DNA of 64,000 nt from Exophiala sp. HKRS030 (lineage: Eukaryota > Ascomycota > Eurotiomycetes > Chaetothyriales > Herpotrichiellaceae), in NCBI GenBank assembly GCA_023897205.1, contig JAHWDD010000006.1:3286001-3350000 (forward strand). Direction: 5' to 3'. The translations under genes and the position numbers were made by a program. Position 1 is the first letter of the stretch. The number at the start of each line of letters is the position of its first letter. The notes beneath the pieces are model-generated. The model searched no databases and had not been told where the DNA came from. It saw nothing but the letters and a program-made list of their open reading frames with translations. Positions 1 to 11,216 of this stretch are shown here, piece by piece.

Positions 1-283
1 TATGTCATTTGTTGTCATGGCGGTCATTTGAAACTGTGGGGAAGGCACCGACGCGCCGATAATGGCACACTCCGATTGGCTCTTTGTATATTCCATTTCG
101 CCTCGTTGTCGCCTTCATATCGAAACATCAACTGCGATTTCAATCTTCCCTCGCCGCTCGAAACTCTGCAAAGGGAGGGTCATCCCCTAGACCTCAAAGG
201 TGTCACTGCGAGATCTTGAATCATAGGCCACCCTCTCAAGTCAACGTGAGCCAGGGCTCGTCCATCGACACTCTACTTTCATC
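1..283. other. 5' flank of the YJU2 gene
   Basis: No gene is supported here. The stretch presumably holds the promoter and 5' leader of the splicing-factor gene that starts at 284. The only open frames are short and have no recognisable protein character. Confidence 0.5.
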
Positions 284-1182
284 ATGTCGGAACGAAAAGT
301 CCTCACTAAATATTATCCCCGGAGTTCGATCCTTCTAAGATCTCCCGGACACCCAAACACCTACGTCCTACAGGTCCAAAGACCATCCCAGTCCGCCTTA
401 TGGCTCCTTACAGTATGAAATGTACATCATGCGGTGAATACATCTACAAAGGTCGCAAGTTCAACGCCAGGAAGGAAACGACAGACGAGAAATACCTCAA
501 TATCACAATCTATCGTTTCTACATTCGATGTACAAGATGTTCTTCTGAGATCACCTTCAAGACTGATCCCAAGAACATGGACTATACCGCTGAAAGAGGT
601 GCCAACCGAAATTTCGAAGCATGGCGAGACCCCACATCTGAAGAACTCAAGGAAACAGACGAGGAGCGACTGGACCGCCTTGAAAGGGAAGAAGCCGACG
701 AAGCAGAAAATGCAGAGAGAAATGCAATGGAAGAACTTGAAGAGAAGATGCAGGAGAGTAAGAGAGAGATGCAAGTTGCCGATGCTTTGGATGAAATTAT
801 GCAACGCAATGCCCGCATCGAACGTGGTGAGAAGGGTGCCAAGGAGCAGGAAGCCCTTGACCAAGTCCGAGATCTTGCCAAAGAACGTCAACAAGCAGCA
901 GAGCTTGAGGATGCTGAAGCAGCCCGCAAAGCCTTTGAAAGCGCAAATGTCGAAAAGGTCAGACTTGAGGAAATTACCTACGACAATAAACATATCCACG
1001 ACACGATTGATATGCAGTCTCAGTCTCGCAATGTCCCGTCCTTTGAAAAGGTCAAGAAATTCAAGAAGCCACTGGTGCCTGGGTTGGTCCGGAAAGCCAT
1101 CACGCAACCGCAAAACACGCCCGCCGTTATCACGAAGCCTGCGGGTCTCGGTCTAGGTGACTATGATTCAGATGAAGATTGA
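284..1182 (+). CDS. YJU2: Splicing factor YJU2/CWC16 family (frameshifted in this sequence)
   Basis: YJU2/CCDC94 proteins join the spliceosome around the first transesterification, promoting branching with Prp2/Prp16-stage factors in the nucleus. The ATG at 284 begins [12 protein letters not shown], the family's characteristic start. The frame then breaks inside a C4 run at 317-320 and resumes in another frame (PEFDPSKI...), which runs through [20 protein letters not shown] to the stop at 1180-1182. Adding one C gives exactly 300 codons (299 residues). Zinc-binding cysteines fall at about C47/C50 and C83/C86, followed by a long charged, probably coiled C-terminal half. Starting at the ATG at 400 would keep the cysteines but lose a strongly conserved N-terminus. 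No intron of workable size fits the break. The gene should be essential or nearly so, which favours a sequence error over decay. Confidence 0.9.
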
Positions 1183-1225
1183 TGCAATGTTCGTCCGAAC
1201 GTACTATTTTCCCGAGTTGCTTATG

Positions 1226-1233
1226 TCACGTGA
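1226..1233. promoter_or_regulatory. Palindromic TCACGTGA box
   Basis: A perfect TCACGTGA palindrome lies 44 bases after the YJU2 stop and about 200 bases before the SDR start. CACGTG is the core site of fungal bHLH factors (Cbf1/SREBP-like). Its placement suggests it belongs to the SDR promoter. This is inferred from sequence only. Confidence 0.35.
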
Positions 1234-1435
1234 CGACCTTTCGCCTTTTGAACCGGATTTATAGCTTAAAGTCCGCTTCAAAGACAAGAGTGTGCAGCAA
1301 TCACAGAACCAATACTTCGTCATTACGACCATGGGTTTATCAGATAAAAAGGACTATGCTTCTGCTCCAAGTGACCAGACAGTCACATAGAAAACTATCT
1401 TGCACAGGAGCATTTTCCGAGGGAACTTATGCGAA

Positions 1436-2404
1436 ATGGCGACTCCTGCAGAAGTCTGGTTCAGTGAGTCTTCTCATCACATCGCTTGTAATGATACTGA
1501 AACAGAAAGTCACTGGCTGTTCATCAGGAATAGGCATTTCCTTGGCATCTCAAGCCTTTGCGCATGGCCATGCAGTTGTGGCGACCGCACGAAACCCCGA
1601 CCTTCTGTCTTACTTGCCTGATCACCCAAGGGTCCTGAAACTGAGATTGGATGTTACCTCTCCTAATTCCATCAAGTCTGCCTTTCAAGAAACGCTGGCG
1701 AAATTCGGTCGTGTTGATGTTGTCGTCAACAATGCCGGTCTTAGCCTGATCGGTGATACCGAGGCTATCACCGAGGTCGAGGCTCGCCAACGTTTCGAGA
1801 CCAATTTCTGGGGTGCAGCGCATGTCACCGAAGCAGCTCTGCCGATATTTCGTGAAATAAATCCAAAAGGTGAGGGGGGATTTGTAATTCAGATCTCGGC
1901 CATGGCAGGTCGCACCTCTCTCGCAGGTCTCGCATACTATTCTGCAAGGTACGGACCAAAGAGACATTTCATTATGCTTTCTAATATTAGAGTAGCAAAT
2001 TTGCGCTCGAAGGTTATACTGAAGGTCTTTCCAAAGAGATGCATCCTGATTGGAACATCAAGTTTCTGTCCGTGTTACCAGGAGGAGTACAAACTCCATT
2101 TGCCCAGTCTTCCGGAACTCGACCAAGACATCCAGCCTACGATATTCCTGGTGCACCTCACAATTCATTGGCAGCATTGATGGCAGACCCATCATTTAGA
2201 GAGTCTTGGATGACTGCAGATAAGCTTGCACAGGTTGTTCTTGAGACTGCTGCTGTCAGGAAGTCTAGAGAGCTTCCGCTACGGCTCCTGCTTGGTGCCA
2301 GTACAGTAGCGGTCATAGAAGACGAGACGAAGACTTTCTTGAAGGATTTGGAAGAATGGAGAAGCGTATCCGAAAGTGTAACGCCTATGAAATACCGCAA
2401 TTGA
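1436..2404 (+). CDS. Short-chain dehydrogenase/reductase (classical SDR)
   Basis: NAD(P)-dependent oxidoreductase of unknown substrate. Three exons: 1436-1463, 1510-1948 and 1996-2404, giving 291 residues. Introns are 46 and 47 bases, start GTGAGT and GTACGG, and the second holds a CTAAT branch site. The first intron splits the codon for Ile in VWFITG. Visible SDR landmarks are the cofactor motif TGCSSGIG near the N-terminus, the NNAG motif, and the catalytic YxxxK as Y-S-A-S-K, which is only rebuilt across the second intron. The family usually has 250-300 residues, so this is full length. An upstream TTG in frame is not credible as a start; 1436 is the first ATG in the exon frame. It ends convergent with the GST gene. 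The substrate cannot be read from sequence. Confidence 0.88.
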
Positions 2405-2724
2405 ATGGCAGATCGAGGGACGACACTAGAATGTCTCTTCTCAGAAGTAGCTGAATATTGGTGGTGGTGGTGGTTGTTGACGTCGGCTGCACGAAATATT
2501 TCCAACAATATTATTCAACGCGTGACTGAAATCTCAGAAAGAGTGAACCGGAAGTCACAGATACTTTCAAAACCATCATTAGTGACAAAATCATGAAAGA
2601 CATATTCTGTATCATTTCTCTTTTTGTCAAGGATAGCTCCCTTGAAGAGAGGCGGAATACCCTGCACTAGCGCTCTCGGTATTCCCAAAACCCACGTCGA
2701 ATCGTTTAACGACAATGCCTCCAT
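2405..2724. other. Convergent 3' intergenic region
   Basis: About 320 bases between the 3' ends of the SDR and GST genes. It contains a short TGG repeat at about 2460-2474. No gene is seen. Confidence 0.5.
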
Positions 2725-3743
2725 TCAAGCATTCGCATACTTCCTCTTCGCCGCAGGCAACCTTTCTTCGATCCTCGGCACATAGTACACAGGATCCCAA
2801 GTCTCACTAATCGACTTGACCCTCCTGGCTCTCTCTACCCAACGATAAAACCTAGGCGCTTCACTCTGAATCCTCTCCTTCAGCACCACGGGGAAGATAA
2901 CACCATTAGCGAAATCCAACAATCTCAGCGCGAACGGCGCAATCATGACCTCTGCTATGGTGATTTGACGCGCATTCGTGAAGAACGGCGTCTTTGAGGA
3001 CGCTTCCCCTGTCCACTGCTCGATCAGCGGCTCGATTTCCTTGTGTAGGTTGTCAATGATGGATGCGATGATCTCGGTTTCGGCTGTGGCCGTGCTGCTG
3101 CCTACGAGCTTGAACATCAGTGGGTTGATCTTGCTGAAGTATTGGTCGACGAGAAGCGTTTGGAGGTAGATTTTGTGTGCGGCGGCTGTGCTGATGGTGG
3201 TCGTAGAGTTGGATGTAAGTGTGTTGTTTAGTATCGGGGCTGGAGTTAAATGCGATGGATGCCGTGAGGTAAGGAATTGCACGATCGCGTTGGATTCAAC
3301 GAGTGTATATGTCGTGGGAACGACGTCTGAGTCTGGCGTATTCGTATCGTCATCAATGCTGCTGGGTAGGGTATACTGGAGCACTGGAACTTGGCCACGC
3401 TATGAAGCAGGCCGAACTGTCAGTGTAGTCTTCTTGACGATACAGGAGTAACATTGCCTTGATGAGAGAAAAGAAACACCAAGCCCGCGCTTGCGAGCGA
3501 TAGCCAGTCTTGGAAACACATCTCCTCAAATCCAAGATATTGTGAATATCCCGATGAACCTTATATAGTCAATATACATACCGGGTTCAATTTCAGATAC
3601 CAATCTGGCCTCGGCTGATCGAGGTCCAAAAGCACTTCTTCAAACGGCAAGCCTAGCTCCTTCAGCGTGATATGTACCCGTTGAGACCAGCCGCAGCCGT
3701 GGTTCGTGTACAGCTTGATCTTGGGCTGGAGTGGTTCAGACAT
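2725..3743 (-). CDS. Glutathione S-transferase family protein
   Basis: Cytosolic GST-like enzyme, probably a thiol transferase/detoxification type. Two exons on the minus strand: 3743-3582 and 3399-2725, with an intron of 182 bases (GTATGT donor, CATAG acceptor, phase 0); 278 residues. The N-terminal thioredoxin-like domain shows KLYTNHGCGWSQRVHITL, in which the Cys at the usual omega-class nucleophile position is followed by Q-R-V, then LKLNP|RGQVPVL with the cis-Pro glutathione-binding loop, and later an E-S-N-A-I motif (the usual E-S binding pair). The C-terminal part is all-helical and fits GST-C. The start chosen is the ATG beginning MSEPLQP; an earlier in-frame start codon adds 15 residues with no family character. 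Class (omega/GTT-like versus Ure2-like) is not certain. Confidence 0.85.
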
Positions 3744-4953
3744 GATATCAGATGCAATAATATTGCATAAGATACAGATATCGACCAACTGAGATAGGGA
3801 CTTGAGAATTGGAGAGATCTAGCAGAGACAGCATAGTCCGTTCGGGGAAGTATAATGACAATGGAACTTTGGAGTGGCCAGGAGTGAGAGATCCTACAAT
3901 CAATCAGCCTTAACTCAATACACCGAGAGATGTGGATTAAATTCAGACACGAGAGCTCTATATATCTAGATACTACTCCAGTAAACTCATGTCCACCTCC
4001 ATCCCCAAACTACCTATCTCCCATGCGGACAAAGGGCGAACAGTTCGTGTTTGCCGGACATTGGCTAAATTCGCCCGACTTTTCATCCGAGCTGAAGTTA
4101 CATGCTACATCTCCTCGAAAACTTAAAGGATAATCAACCCTTTCAAATCAACAAAATTTACTGAATGGTTGAGGGTTGTCAGGTTGTTTGTGTTGAATAG
4201 GATGGTCAAGCATTCGTGGTTTTGATATGTTCAAGGCTCTCGTCGAACTTTTCAGTCCGATGGCGAAGTCGTGAGCATGGTCCTTAAAATGCGCAGCCTT
4301 GTATGTGAAGAAGCACGGGGTACGGGCTGTCCTTTAGTCTGCCTAGGAGGGACCTAGCTACCTACCCACCATACTTGTCTCTTCGGAAGTGATGCGCGTA
4401 TTGGTGCGAGATTGAGTCATGGTGACGGCGATTTGGTCCGTAGGTGGTCCGATGGATGGTTCCACGATATGCTAGGGAGAGACTAGGAAAATTTATTGCA
4501 GTGATGGGACTAGGACGAGGACAGATGTTGTCCCTTCATGATAAGCAAAGGTAGGCTGTGTTCTCGCTCCATCGTCATGTGAGGTGTGAGGTGTCAGGCA
4601 CTCATCGTACTTAAACTAAGAATGTGTCTTTCATGGAAGCATAGTGGTGCCGCTCGTGGAATACGGGGAGACTGAGCTGAACGATGGAACACTGCATCTT
4701 GTTACTCTGGCTGGCTCTCGTCATTATCTCTATTGTACATGGTCACCAAACCACTACATGTCGGTACGTCTCGTCGTAAAAGTCTCGTTACTATGCCCTT
4801 CTTCTAACATCGGGCGAAAGCGTTTATTCTAGACAACGGTCTTCTCCTACCCTCCTCCTTGTATGGTCAGCAGCGCCGGGTCTGTAGTGTTTATCCCGAC
4901 TGGAGTCTCGTATCAACCGGAGTCACAAGCCCTCCATACACAGGTTCATGCTT
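3744..4953. other. Intergenic region
   Basis: About 1.2 kb upstream of the GST gene and downstream of the PD-(D/E)XK-like gene. Only short, unconvincing open frames are present. No RNA gene or repeat was recognised. Confidence 0.45.
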
Positions 4954-6665
4954 CTATCTTATCACCGCGAACGCCAAAACAGTGGAAGTTGTAACCTGAA
5001 TAGCGTTATCACACCAGTGCTTGTCCAATCGTTGGATCTGGCCATGCATCCAGATGCGAAGAGGCCAAAATTCGCATGGTGGAAGAATGATGATAGTAAG
5101 TAGCCCGATAGCAAAGATGTCACGTTGTCCTTGGTCTTCTCGATACTTGATATTGGTATCACTGGCTGCACAAGCGGTGTCGGAGCTCGGGGCGTTTCGC
5201 GGACGGGACCAGCTTTTGGTGTTGCAGGCTCACTTTGGACAGGGCTTGCTCTCCGCTCAGACAGTTGATTACGAATATTACTCTGAGCTTCCGAGAGATC
5301 GGTCTTCAGCGCCAGTACTTGATTCTGTAGCTCGCGAATTTCATCCATGGCATAGGCCAAGCGCTTCTGCCACATGAGATCCGTGCTTTGAGATTGTGAT
5401 TGCGATGGAGGAACGATCGGGCTTCGTTCCACGGCTGCCATCCTTCTCCGCGCCAGAGCTGCTGCACTCGCAGGTGCTGTGCTTCTTGGAGCAGGGACGG
5501 TAGGGTATTTCAGATTGGCAAAAGTTTGTTCGGTGACAATCGGACTGCCCCAACTCGCCGTGCTGCTGCTCACTGGTGTGAATTCTTCGTCCTCGTATCG
5601 CCAAGGAATATTCTCAAATGTCATCTTGAGTCCTGAGAGTAGGAGTTCATTGTGGTTCATGGTAGTGTCTAGCCGCAATCTGGTTCGGGGTTGATTGGGA
5701 CCGCGTGGAACGAGTTCTGAGGTTTGTAATCGATTCAATGCCTCTTTCACAAGAGGAAGGACATGTGAAACTGCCCAGTCGCCTATAGCTTGAACCCATA
5801 CCAAGAATTTGCTGAAATGGACGTCTTTGGTAAGATCGAATTGACAAAGTGGAGCCATGCAATATGTTTGACCCTGATCGATCCAATGTAAGTTGAGAAG
5901 GGCGAAAGTATTGTCGATGGTGCAGGAGAAGGAGATTGGGAACTCTGGCATCATATGACCTTTCCAAGCTTTGGCATATAGCATTTGCAAAGCACGAGCA
6001 GTGAATGCACCACCAATAGCACACTGGTTGTTTGCAGACTCTACCCTATGCTCCCTGTTGCCGAAAGCTCGTTCAAATGTGAGGAAAGGACAGTACATAG
6101 CAGAACCTGGAGAAATATACCCCGTGTCGAAGTTCACAAACGTCCCTCCAGCGTGAAGCCATTGAGGAAGAGTAGCCAACTCCCTTGTCGTGAAAGCTGC
6201 AGCAGAAAAGCCACACCCAAGGCCTGGATGTGGAAGAGATAGTTCATACAAAGGTCCCACCTGATGAACAACTCTTTCCGGAAGTGCATCTCTGCTGAAT
6301 GAAGGTACCATGCAACGTGCTAGTCGAGTTTCATGTTCAATCGGTGGCAATAGATTTGGTGGAAAGAGTGGTGATGGACCAAATCCTTGTCCTGTGGTGA
6401 CTTGGTTCCAGAAAGAGTTCTTCTGGCCTTCGAAGCGATCTAGATTTTGACTCAAGGCCTCAACAGTCGTAAGGAATGAAGCCGGTATACGCTCTTTCGC
6501 GACAGTGTCGAGAATTCGTATCCGATGAGGCGTCAGAACCTCGGTACGAAAAGTCCGCCATTGTAGATGACTTCCATCATATGATGAAGAAGGGTGGTCG
6601 GAGGTAGGAGAGAGTGACCCGCTTTCACTTTCGCTTCCATGGGTACTGCCACACCTGACCGACAT
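4954..6665 (-). CDS. Fungal PD-(D/E)XK-like (DUF7924-type) protein with coiled coil and possible C-terminal membrane segment
   Basis: The body (about residues 90-310) resembles, from memory of the family, the fungal DUF7924 domain, a PD-(D/E)XK nuclease-like fold: GCGFSAAAF, then MYCPFLTFERAFG, then a helix rich in Ala and Gln. In the family the last strand usually reads E-V-K; here it reads E-R-A, so catalysis is doubtful. A helix of heptad type (LAYAMDEIRELQNQVLAL) lies near residue 430. Read without change the frame stops at 4962. If one G is added at the G4 run 5189-5192, the frame shifts to one encoding a hydrophobic stretch (IFAIGLLTIIIL) and stops at 4954, giving 570 residues and a whole number of codons. 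Both endings are open, so the correction is tentative. N-terminal 30 residues are Ser-rich and probably disordered. Function unknown. Confidence 0.55.
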
Positions 6666-8376
6666 GGTTGGATAAGTGGAGTTTGTGTTTGGTGTGGTCT
6701 GCCAACTTAATAGATATCCTGGCTAGCAACGAAAGACAATGGATGAAGACCGATAGGTCTAATTACCATGAGGACAAACGAGGGAGAATTGTGTATCGTA
6801 ATGCTCAGAAATCGAGCGTGGGAATAGCTGTATACTTAGCTTTCATTTTTCATCGGATAGAATGTCGTCCCTTCTGGGATGGATGTAGACAACCTCGTAG
6901 GAAATCTATATCTTGTGGATCTGCCACTCAAGCGACTGGCGTATTTGCGCTATTGGTCCAACCTCAGGGGAAGAATTCATTGACTTAGCTGTAGAAGAAA
7001 TGTTTGACCCAATGCTAAGTCATCATTTCTGAAGAAGAATGCATTTCCCGTGGCCGACCAGGCCGCTCCCTAAGACTCACGTTTCACCATTATCAAAATG
7101 GTCAAAAACTCAGACACTACCATACCGTATAAGGCGGGCTCAGGAGTTGGTAGGTATAGCAAGGCGCTTAGAAGCTCGATAGTGTAGAAGAGAAGGTAAA
7201 TTTGGTGACGGTACACAAAAGAAATGCATGGTGGGTAGCCTGCAACTTCCCAATGCCTTGCTTTGCCTAAGAAGGATTAGTTCCCAGGCCGCCCGGGCGC
7301 GTGCAGCATTCCTTCTAGTCCAATCAACGCGTTGGCAGACCCAAAGATCTCCTTTCATTCTCTGGGTACTTGTTCTTTGTACCCAGCACTTGCTCTTTGC
7401 TATTTGCAGCTCATGGTGGCCAAGGTACGTACTGCACATAGTCTGCATTCGATCGTTGTCGGGAATAGAATGCTGCTTTGACGGTGGCGGTGGCGGCGGC
7501 TACCACCCGTTTCTATCCCTAATTGTATGCTTCTATTGTAAGTGTCTACTGTTGTCTTATGACCTTAGTGCAAACATCCTTAGGCCACGGTGTTACTGGT
7601 CATGATCATAGTGCTCTCTATTCAAGCCTCTGAAAACATACTGACATTAATTGAGCGACAGTAAATAGAAGTCTGGCCCATGCCCTTCGAAGCATCTACG
7701 TAAGACGTAAAACGAGGAATCATCATTGCATGCTCCAAGCATTCTCCAGATCCTAAGATCAATGGTTCGAACATCGAAATTGCGACTTGACATATTCGTG
7801 CTCCGGGGAAAGTGTTCCAAGACAAAGCCGACATAGGAGATGTTCGGGGCCAAAAGTGATTGGCCCCTCCTTCGAATGGCTTTTATTACTCGATGGTACC
7901 TGAAGCGCCCAGACGATCAAGCTTAAGCATTAGTCTGCGATATTGATCTCGGGTGATCTGCCACGATATCTGGGGGAGGAGGATTTAGCGACGCTGGTGG
8001 GATGATCTGCCCGAGCCGCCGACCTGTTCTTGAGTATTTTGGCTATTTTTGGTGAGTTCAACGATTGACAACAATAGATCCCCACCAATAAGGAAGCAAT
8101 CTTGGTTTATGCTTCCTATGCTCAAGCCTTTGGCATCAGGTGAACGGCGTTATGTCATTTGTTTTGTGGCTTTCTATGATGCTTCCCTTGCCTACCTAGT
8201 AATCCTGAAACGCAGTATATAGATGTGCGACCTGCCTGCTCCATGGGCCAGGCGCACCACAGCACACCATAGATTAATACCTAGTCATTCTAGATCGAGT
8301 CTTGACAGGCCCTTCAGAGCTACAGTGCTCTCATTCAACATCCAACCTATCAGAAGTACTCAAACCAGCTGTAGAA
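6666..8376. other. Divergent intergenic region between the two PD-(D/E)XK-like genes
   Basis: About 1.7 kb separating two divergently transcribed genes and so holding both promoters. A short CGG/GGC-rich run occurs near 7480-7500. I see no convincing gene or RNA. Confidence 0.45.
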
Positions 8377-9597
8377 ATGGCCGGTCTTACACCGCTGCTC
8401 GCACAAACCAACCGTTCATCCACTTCCTCTACCGCTGTATCCAACATTTCATCCAATCTATCATCTTTATCGTCCTCACCATCATTGGCTTCTGCCTCAT
8501 CCACCTCTTCATCTCCAGCAAGTTCATCATACTCCTCATCCACATACAGGAGAGATATCCTTCGGCCACACAACATCTACATCGAGTCAGCGATCCTTGA
8601 CGATGAACAATGGTCCCGCTTCGCATTCGCCATGGGCATCCCCTACGCGGACACATCCTGCGCGACATCGGAGACGAGGAGATTCGCCCATAAAATGCAG
8701 AAGGGCTCCAAATCCAAATCCCGGCTGAGCGAGCGACAAATCACCGACAACCTCCACACATTAGTCCAAGCCGCCGTGACAAGAGCCCGAAGCGACGAGA
8801 CCGACAAACTGTTCACGATCAAGAACAACACACAGTTCCACTCTGACGTCGCCTCACTCTATGCACCAGAGCCCCAAATGCCCACCCCCAAGCCATCCCT
8901 GACTGTTGGCTTCACATCCAAGACATTCAGCCCGCACGAGCACGAGCTACAAACGGGTTTGATCTCGACACCCTCAGGCCTGCCTTGCGACTTGACCAAC
9001 CTCAGCCAACCAACACCCGACTGCTTCTGGCCATTCTTCCTCGTCGAAGTGCACAACGAATCACTTCACGCCGCACACAATGCCGCCGCCAGCAGCGCCG
9101 CAACATGCGATACGGCACTCTCACTTTTGACACGGGTGGCCGCTGACGCCAGCATTCACCGGCACGGACGCTCCATCACATGGACACCACGGCAGCAAGT
9201 GCAAAGCTTCTCGCTTTCGGTCAGCGGCACACTGGCATCGCTGAACCTGCATCAAATCTCATCCGGCGTGCACCGATCAGCCATGATCCGCGCGTACAGT
9301 CTCGACGACGAGAAAGATGTCGAGGCTCTGTTCTCGCGTCTCGTCAGCATCTCCGTCTGGGCGGCGAATATGCGCTTGCCGAGGATTGTTGATTTGTTGG
9401 AGAATCTGGATAAGATTGTCAAGTTGGAGGAGAGGTATGAGGTTGATTATGATAATAGCGATATGTTGTCCGTGATGAGTGGTGCGACGGGGATGTCGAA
9501 GATGAGTTTCGCCTCACAGCGCTCAAGAGGCTCCAGTGGTGGGCTTAGATCCATGTTGAGTGATATCTCGCCGAAGTGGATGAGGGTACATGGATGA
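8377..9597 (+). CDS. Second PD-(D/E)XK-like (DUF7924-type) fungal protein
   Basis: Single exon, 406 residues from the first ATG at 8377; an in-frame TTG at 8302 is not credible. The first 65 residues are Ser/Thr-rich. The core carries the same order of elements as its divergent neighbour at 4954-6665: a conserved helix region, SLTVGF, then FWPFFLVEVHNESLHAAHNAAA followed by alternating strands. In PD-(D/E)XK folds the strand motif is E-x-K; here it is E-V-H, so the lysine is missing and a nuclease role is unlikely. The C-terminus ends in a Ser/Gly-rich segment. Similarity to the neighbour is at the level of motif order rather than identity. Function unknown; assignment to the domain is from recall of the family, not a search. 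Confidence 0.6.
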   Translation: MAGLTPLLAQTNRSSTSSTAVSNISSNLSSLSSSPSLASASSTSSSPASSSYSSSTYRRDILRPHNIYIESAILDDEQWSRFAFAMGIPYADTSCATSETRRFAHKMQKGSKSKSRLSERQITDNLHTLVQAAVTRARSDETDKLFTIKNNTQFHSDVASLYAPEPQMPTPKPSLTVGFTSKTFSPHEHELQTGLISTPSGLPCDLTNLSQPTPDCFWPFFLVEVHNESLHAAHNAAASSAATCDTALSLLTRVAADASIHRHGRSITWTPRQQVQSFSLSVSGTLASLNLHQISSGVHRSAMIRAYSLDDEKDVEALFSRLVSISVWAANMRLPRIVDLLENLDKIVKLEERYEVDYDNSDMLSVMSGATGMSKMSFASQRSRGSSGGLRSMLSDISPKWMRVHG

Positions 9598-10119
9598 GTT
9601 AATTGATAATGTTGATACAAAAGGTATGGAGGACTACTCAATGGGGACTTGATCAATTTAGCGCGATATAAACCTACAACGAGATGAATTCCTTCAATGA
9701 TAATTTAATGATCAAAGACTTATTTAGTATCCACGCGTTCTTCTCGGTTATTTGGGCGCTTGATCCAGGAATCAACTTCAGCTGATTCGTCTGGGTGACG
9801 TATCTTTGGAATCTGTGAGTTGTTGTTAGAACAGGTATGTCAAGGGAGAAAGGCAGGAGATGGTCGTGTTAAGGAAGTGATGTCGCTCAGTGTTGGTGAC
9901 GAATCATCATGCAGTGGATCTCACGCTCAACGAAGAATATGGAGCGTAGAAGTCGTTGTCATTTCATTCCTGGCGCGCAACTCCAGACTGCAAGTGTTAT
10001 ATGCCCTCTCTCATATCTGCTGGAGGTTCCCTTGAAGTTTATAAGAGCGCAACCCTTGTCCTGATGCCGCTGTTGCTGACCACTTCCACCGCATTGAAGA
10101 TCCCTTTGCTTGCTCGACC
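9598..10119. other. Convergent intergenic region
   Basis: About 520 bases between two convergent 3' ends. No supported feature. Confidence 0.45.
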
Positions 10120-11216
10120 TCAGAAGATTGCTGTGCCATTCACATGACTACTAACTCCACCTGGACAGTTGGCCGGGCTACTAGTGAAGAAGAACGTCCA
10201 TCGTTTGTGCTTCTTAGCCAACTCTGCAACCTTTTCCAGATCTAGCATTTCACCCAGTGGCATTCCCCACAAGGCAAGGATATACTCATGTAGATAGTAG
10301 CTTTCCGGAGTAGGCCATCTCTCGAAGGATGGAGCGTCACCGCCCACTGCTGAGAAATAACAATCGTGTAGCCAGTCTTTGATGGCTTCTTCTTGCTTGA
10401 TCCCGGCCCATTCTGCAGCTGTGGAGTGACTGTCTCCATGACCTCTCAACGCAAGGCGAGCCCGCTCTTCTGGGGTGCGTTTGTAGTAGTCTTCGGTCCA
10501 TCCAGATCGAATTAGAATAATGTCGCCAATTTTGATATCACCGCCTTGGCTTGCTGGACGGATATCAAAACCATTCTGCCATTTTCCTACTTTGACCAAG
10601 TCATCGTAGCTGATCGCGTGGGATGTGGCTGTATCATATTTGATGCCTTGAGAATCAGCCCATGATCGATAGTCCAGCAGAACTGCCCGACCAGAGAAGC
10701 CATGAGTAGACCAATGATGAATACTGCATTTGTGATTAGCATTAGGACCGATGACGTCGGCTGCATGAGTATTGTTGTAGAATGATTTAGACGGCATATG
10801 AGCGAAATGCCTGAAACCATCCCATTGAGTACCGCTTTGGGTATTCATGTTGTAGACATCGTCGAAAGCTACGCCTTCATGTAGATCGATGATCTTGTGT
10901 TCGAATTTCTGACGCCCAAATGCTGGTTGCTCGGGACATTGGTTGGGAGATCTAGACGAGCCATCTCGCCCGTACGGATTTCAGCAGCAGCGGCTTTCAC
11001 ACGTGCTGGCGTCAGAAGATTGATTCGACCAATATAGTCATCTTTCCCCCAGACCCACGCGGCTTCATCAGGGGCGCCTGGAAGAGTAGGCAAATTGTGC
11101 CGAGTTGGAAAAGATGTACTTTCGGGATCAAAAGGTACAGTAGTGGCTGCTTTCCCGAGTACTGTGTCTCTGATCTGGCTCAGGCGTTTGCTCGCCGAGG
11201 AGATAGCGTCAGTCAT
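10120..11216 (-). CDS. Putative cyclase / metal-dependent hydrolase (kynurenine-formamidase-like fold; frameshifted)
   Basis: Member of the cyclase family (PF04199 type), whose relatives hydrolyse or cyclise small amides and esters using a metal site. The ATG at 11216 (MTDAISSASKRL) opens a frame reading ...LDLPTNVP that breaks in a 3-base C run (plus-strand 10933-10935, GGG). The next frame continues EQPAFGRQKFEHKIIDLHEG and runs to the stop at 10120. One added base makes exactly 366 codons (365 residues) and restores the family's FGRQ..EHKIID segment. The motif NTQSGTQWDGFRHFAH contains the family's metal-site region (usual H-x-G-T-H-x-D replaced in fungi by Q-S-G-T-Q-W-D). It is divergent from the PhyH-type dioxygenase across about 800 bases, suggesting shared control. 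Substrate unknown. Confidence 0.85.

Noticed and set aside
300..400. Tiny intron to explain the YJU2 frame break
   Set aside because: The break lies within a few bases of conserved codons on both sides, leaving no room for GT..AG splicing of even 20 bases.
427..1113. Long minus-strand open frame opposite YJU2
   Set aside because: It is the antisense shadow of a clear gene and its composition shows no family character.
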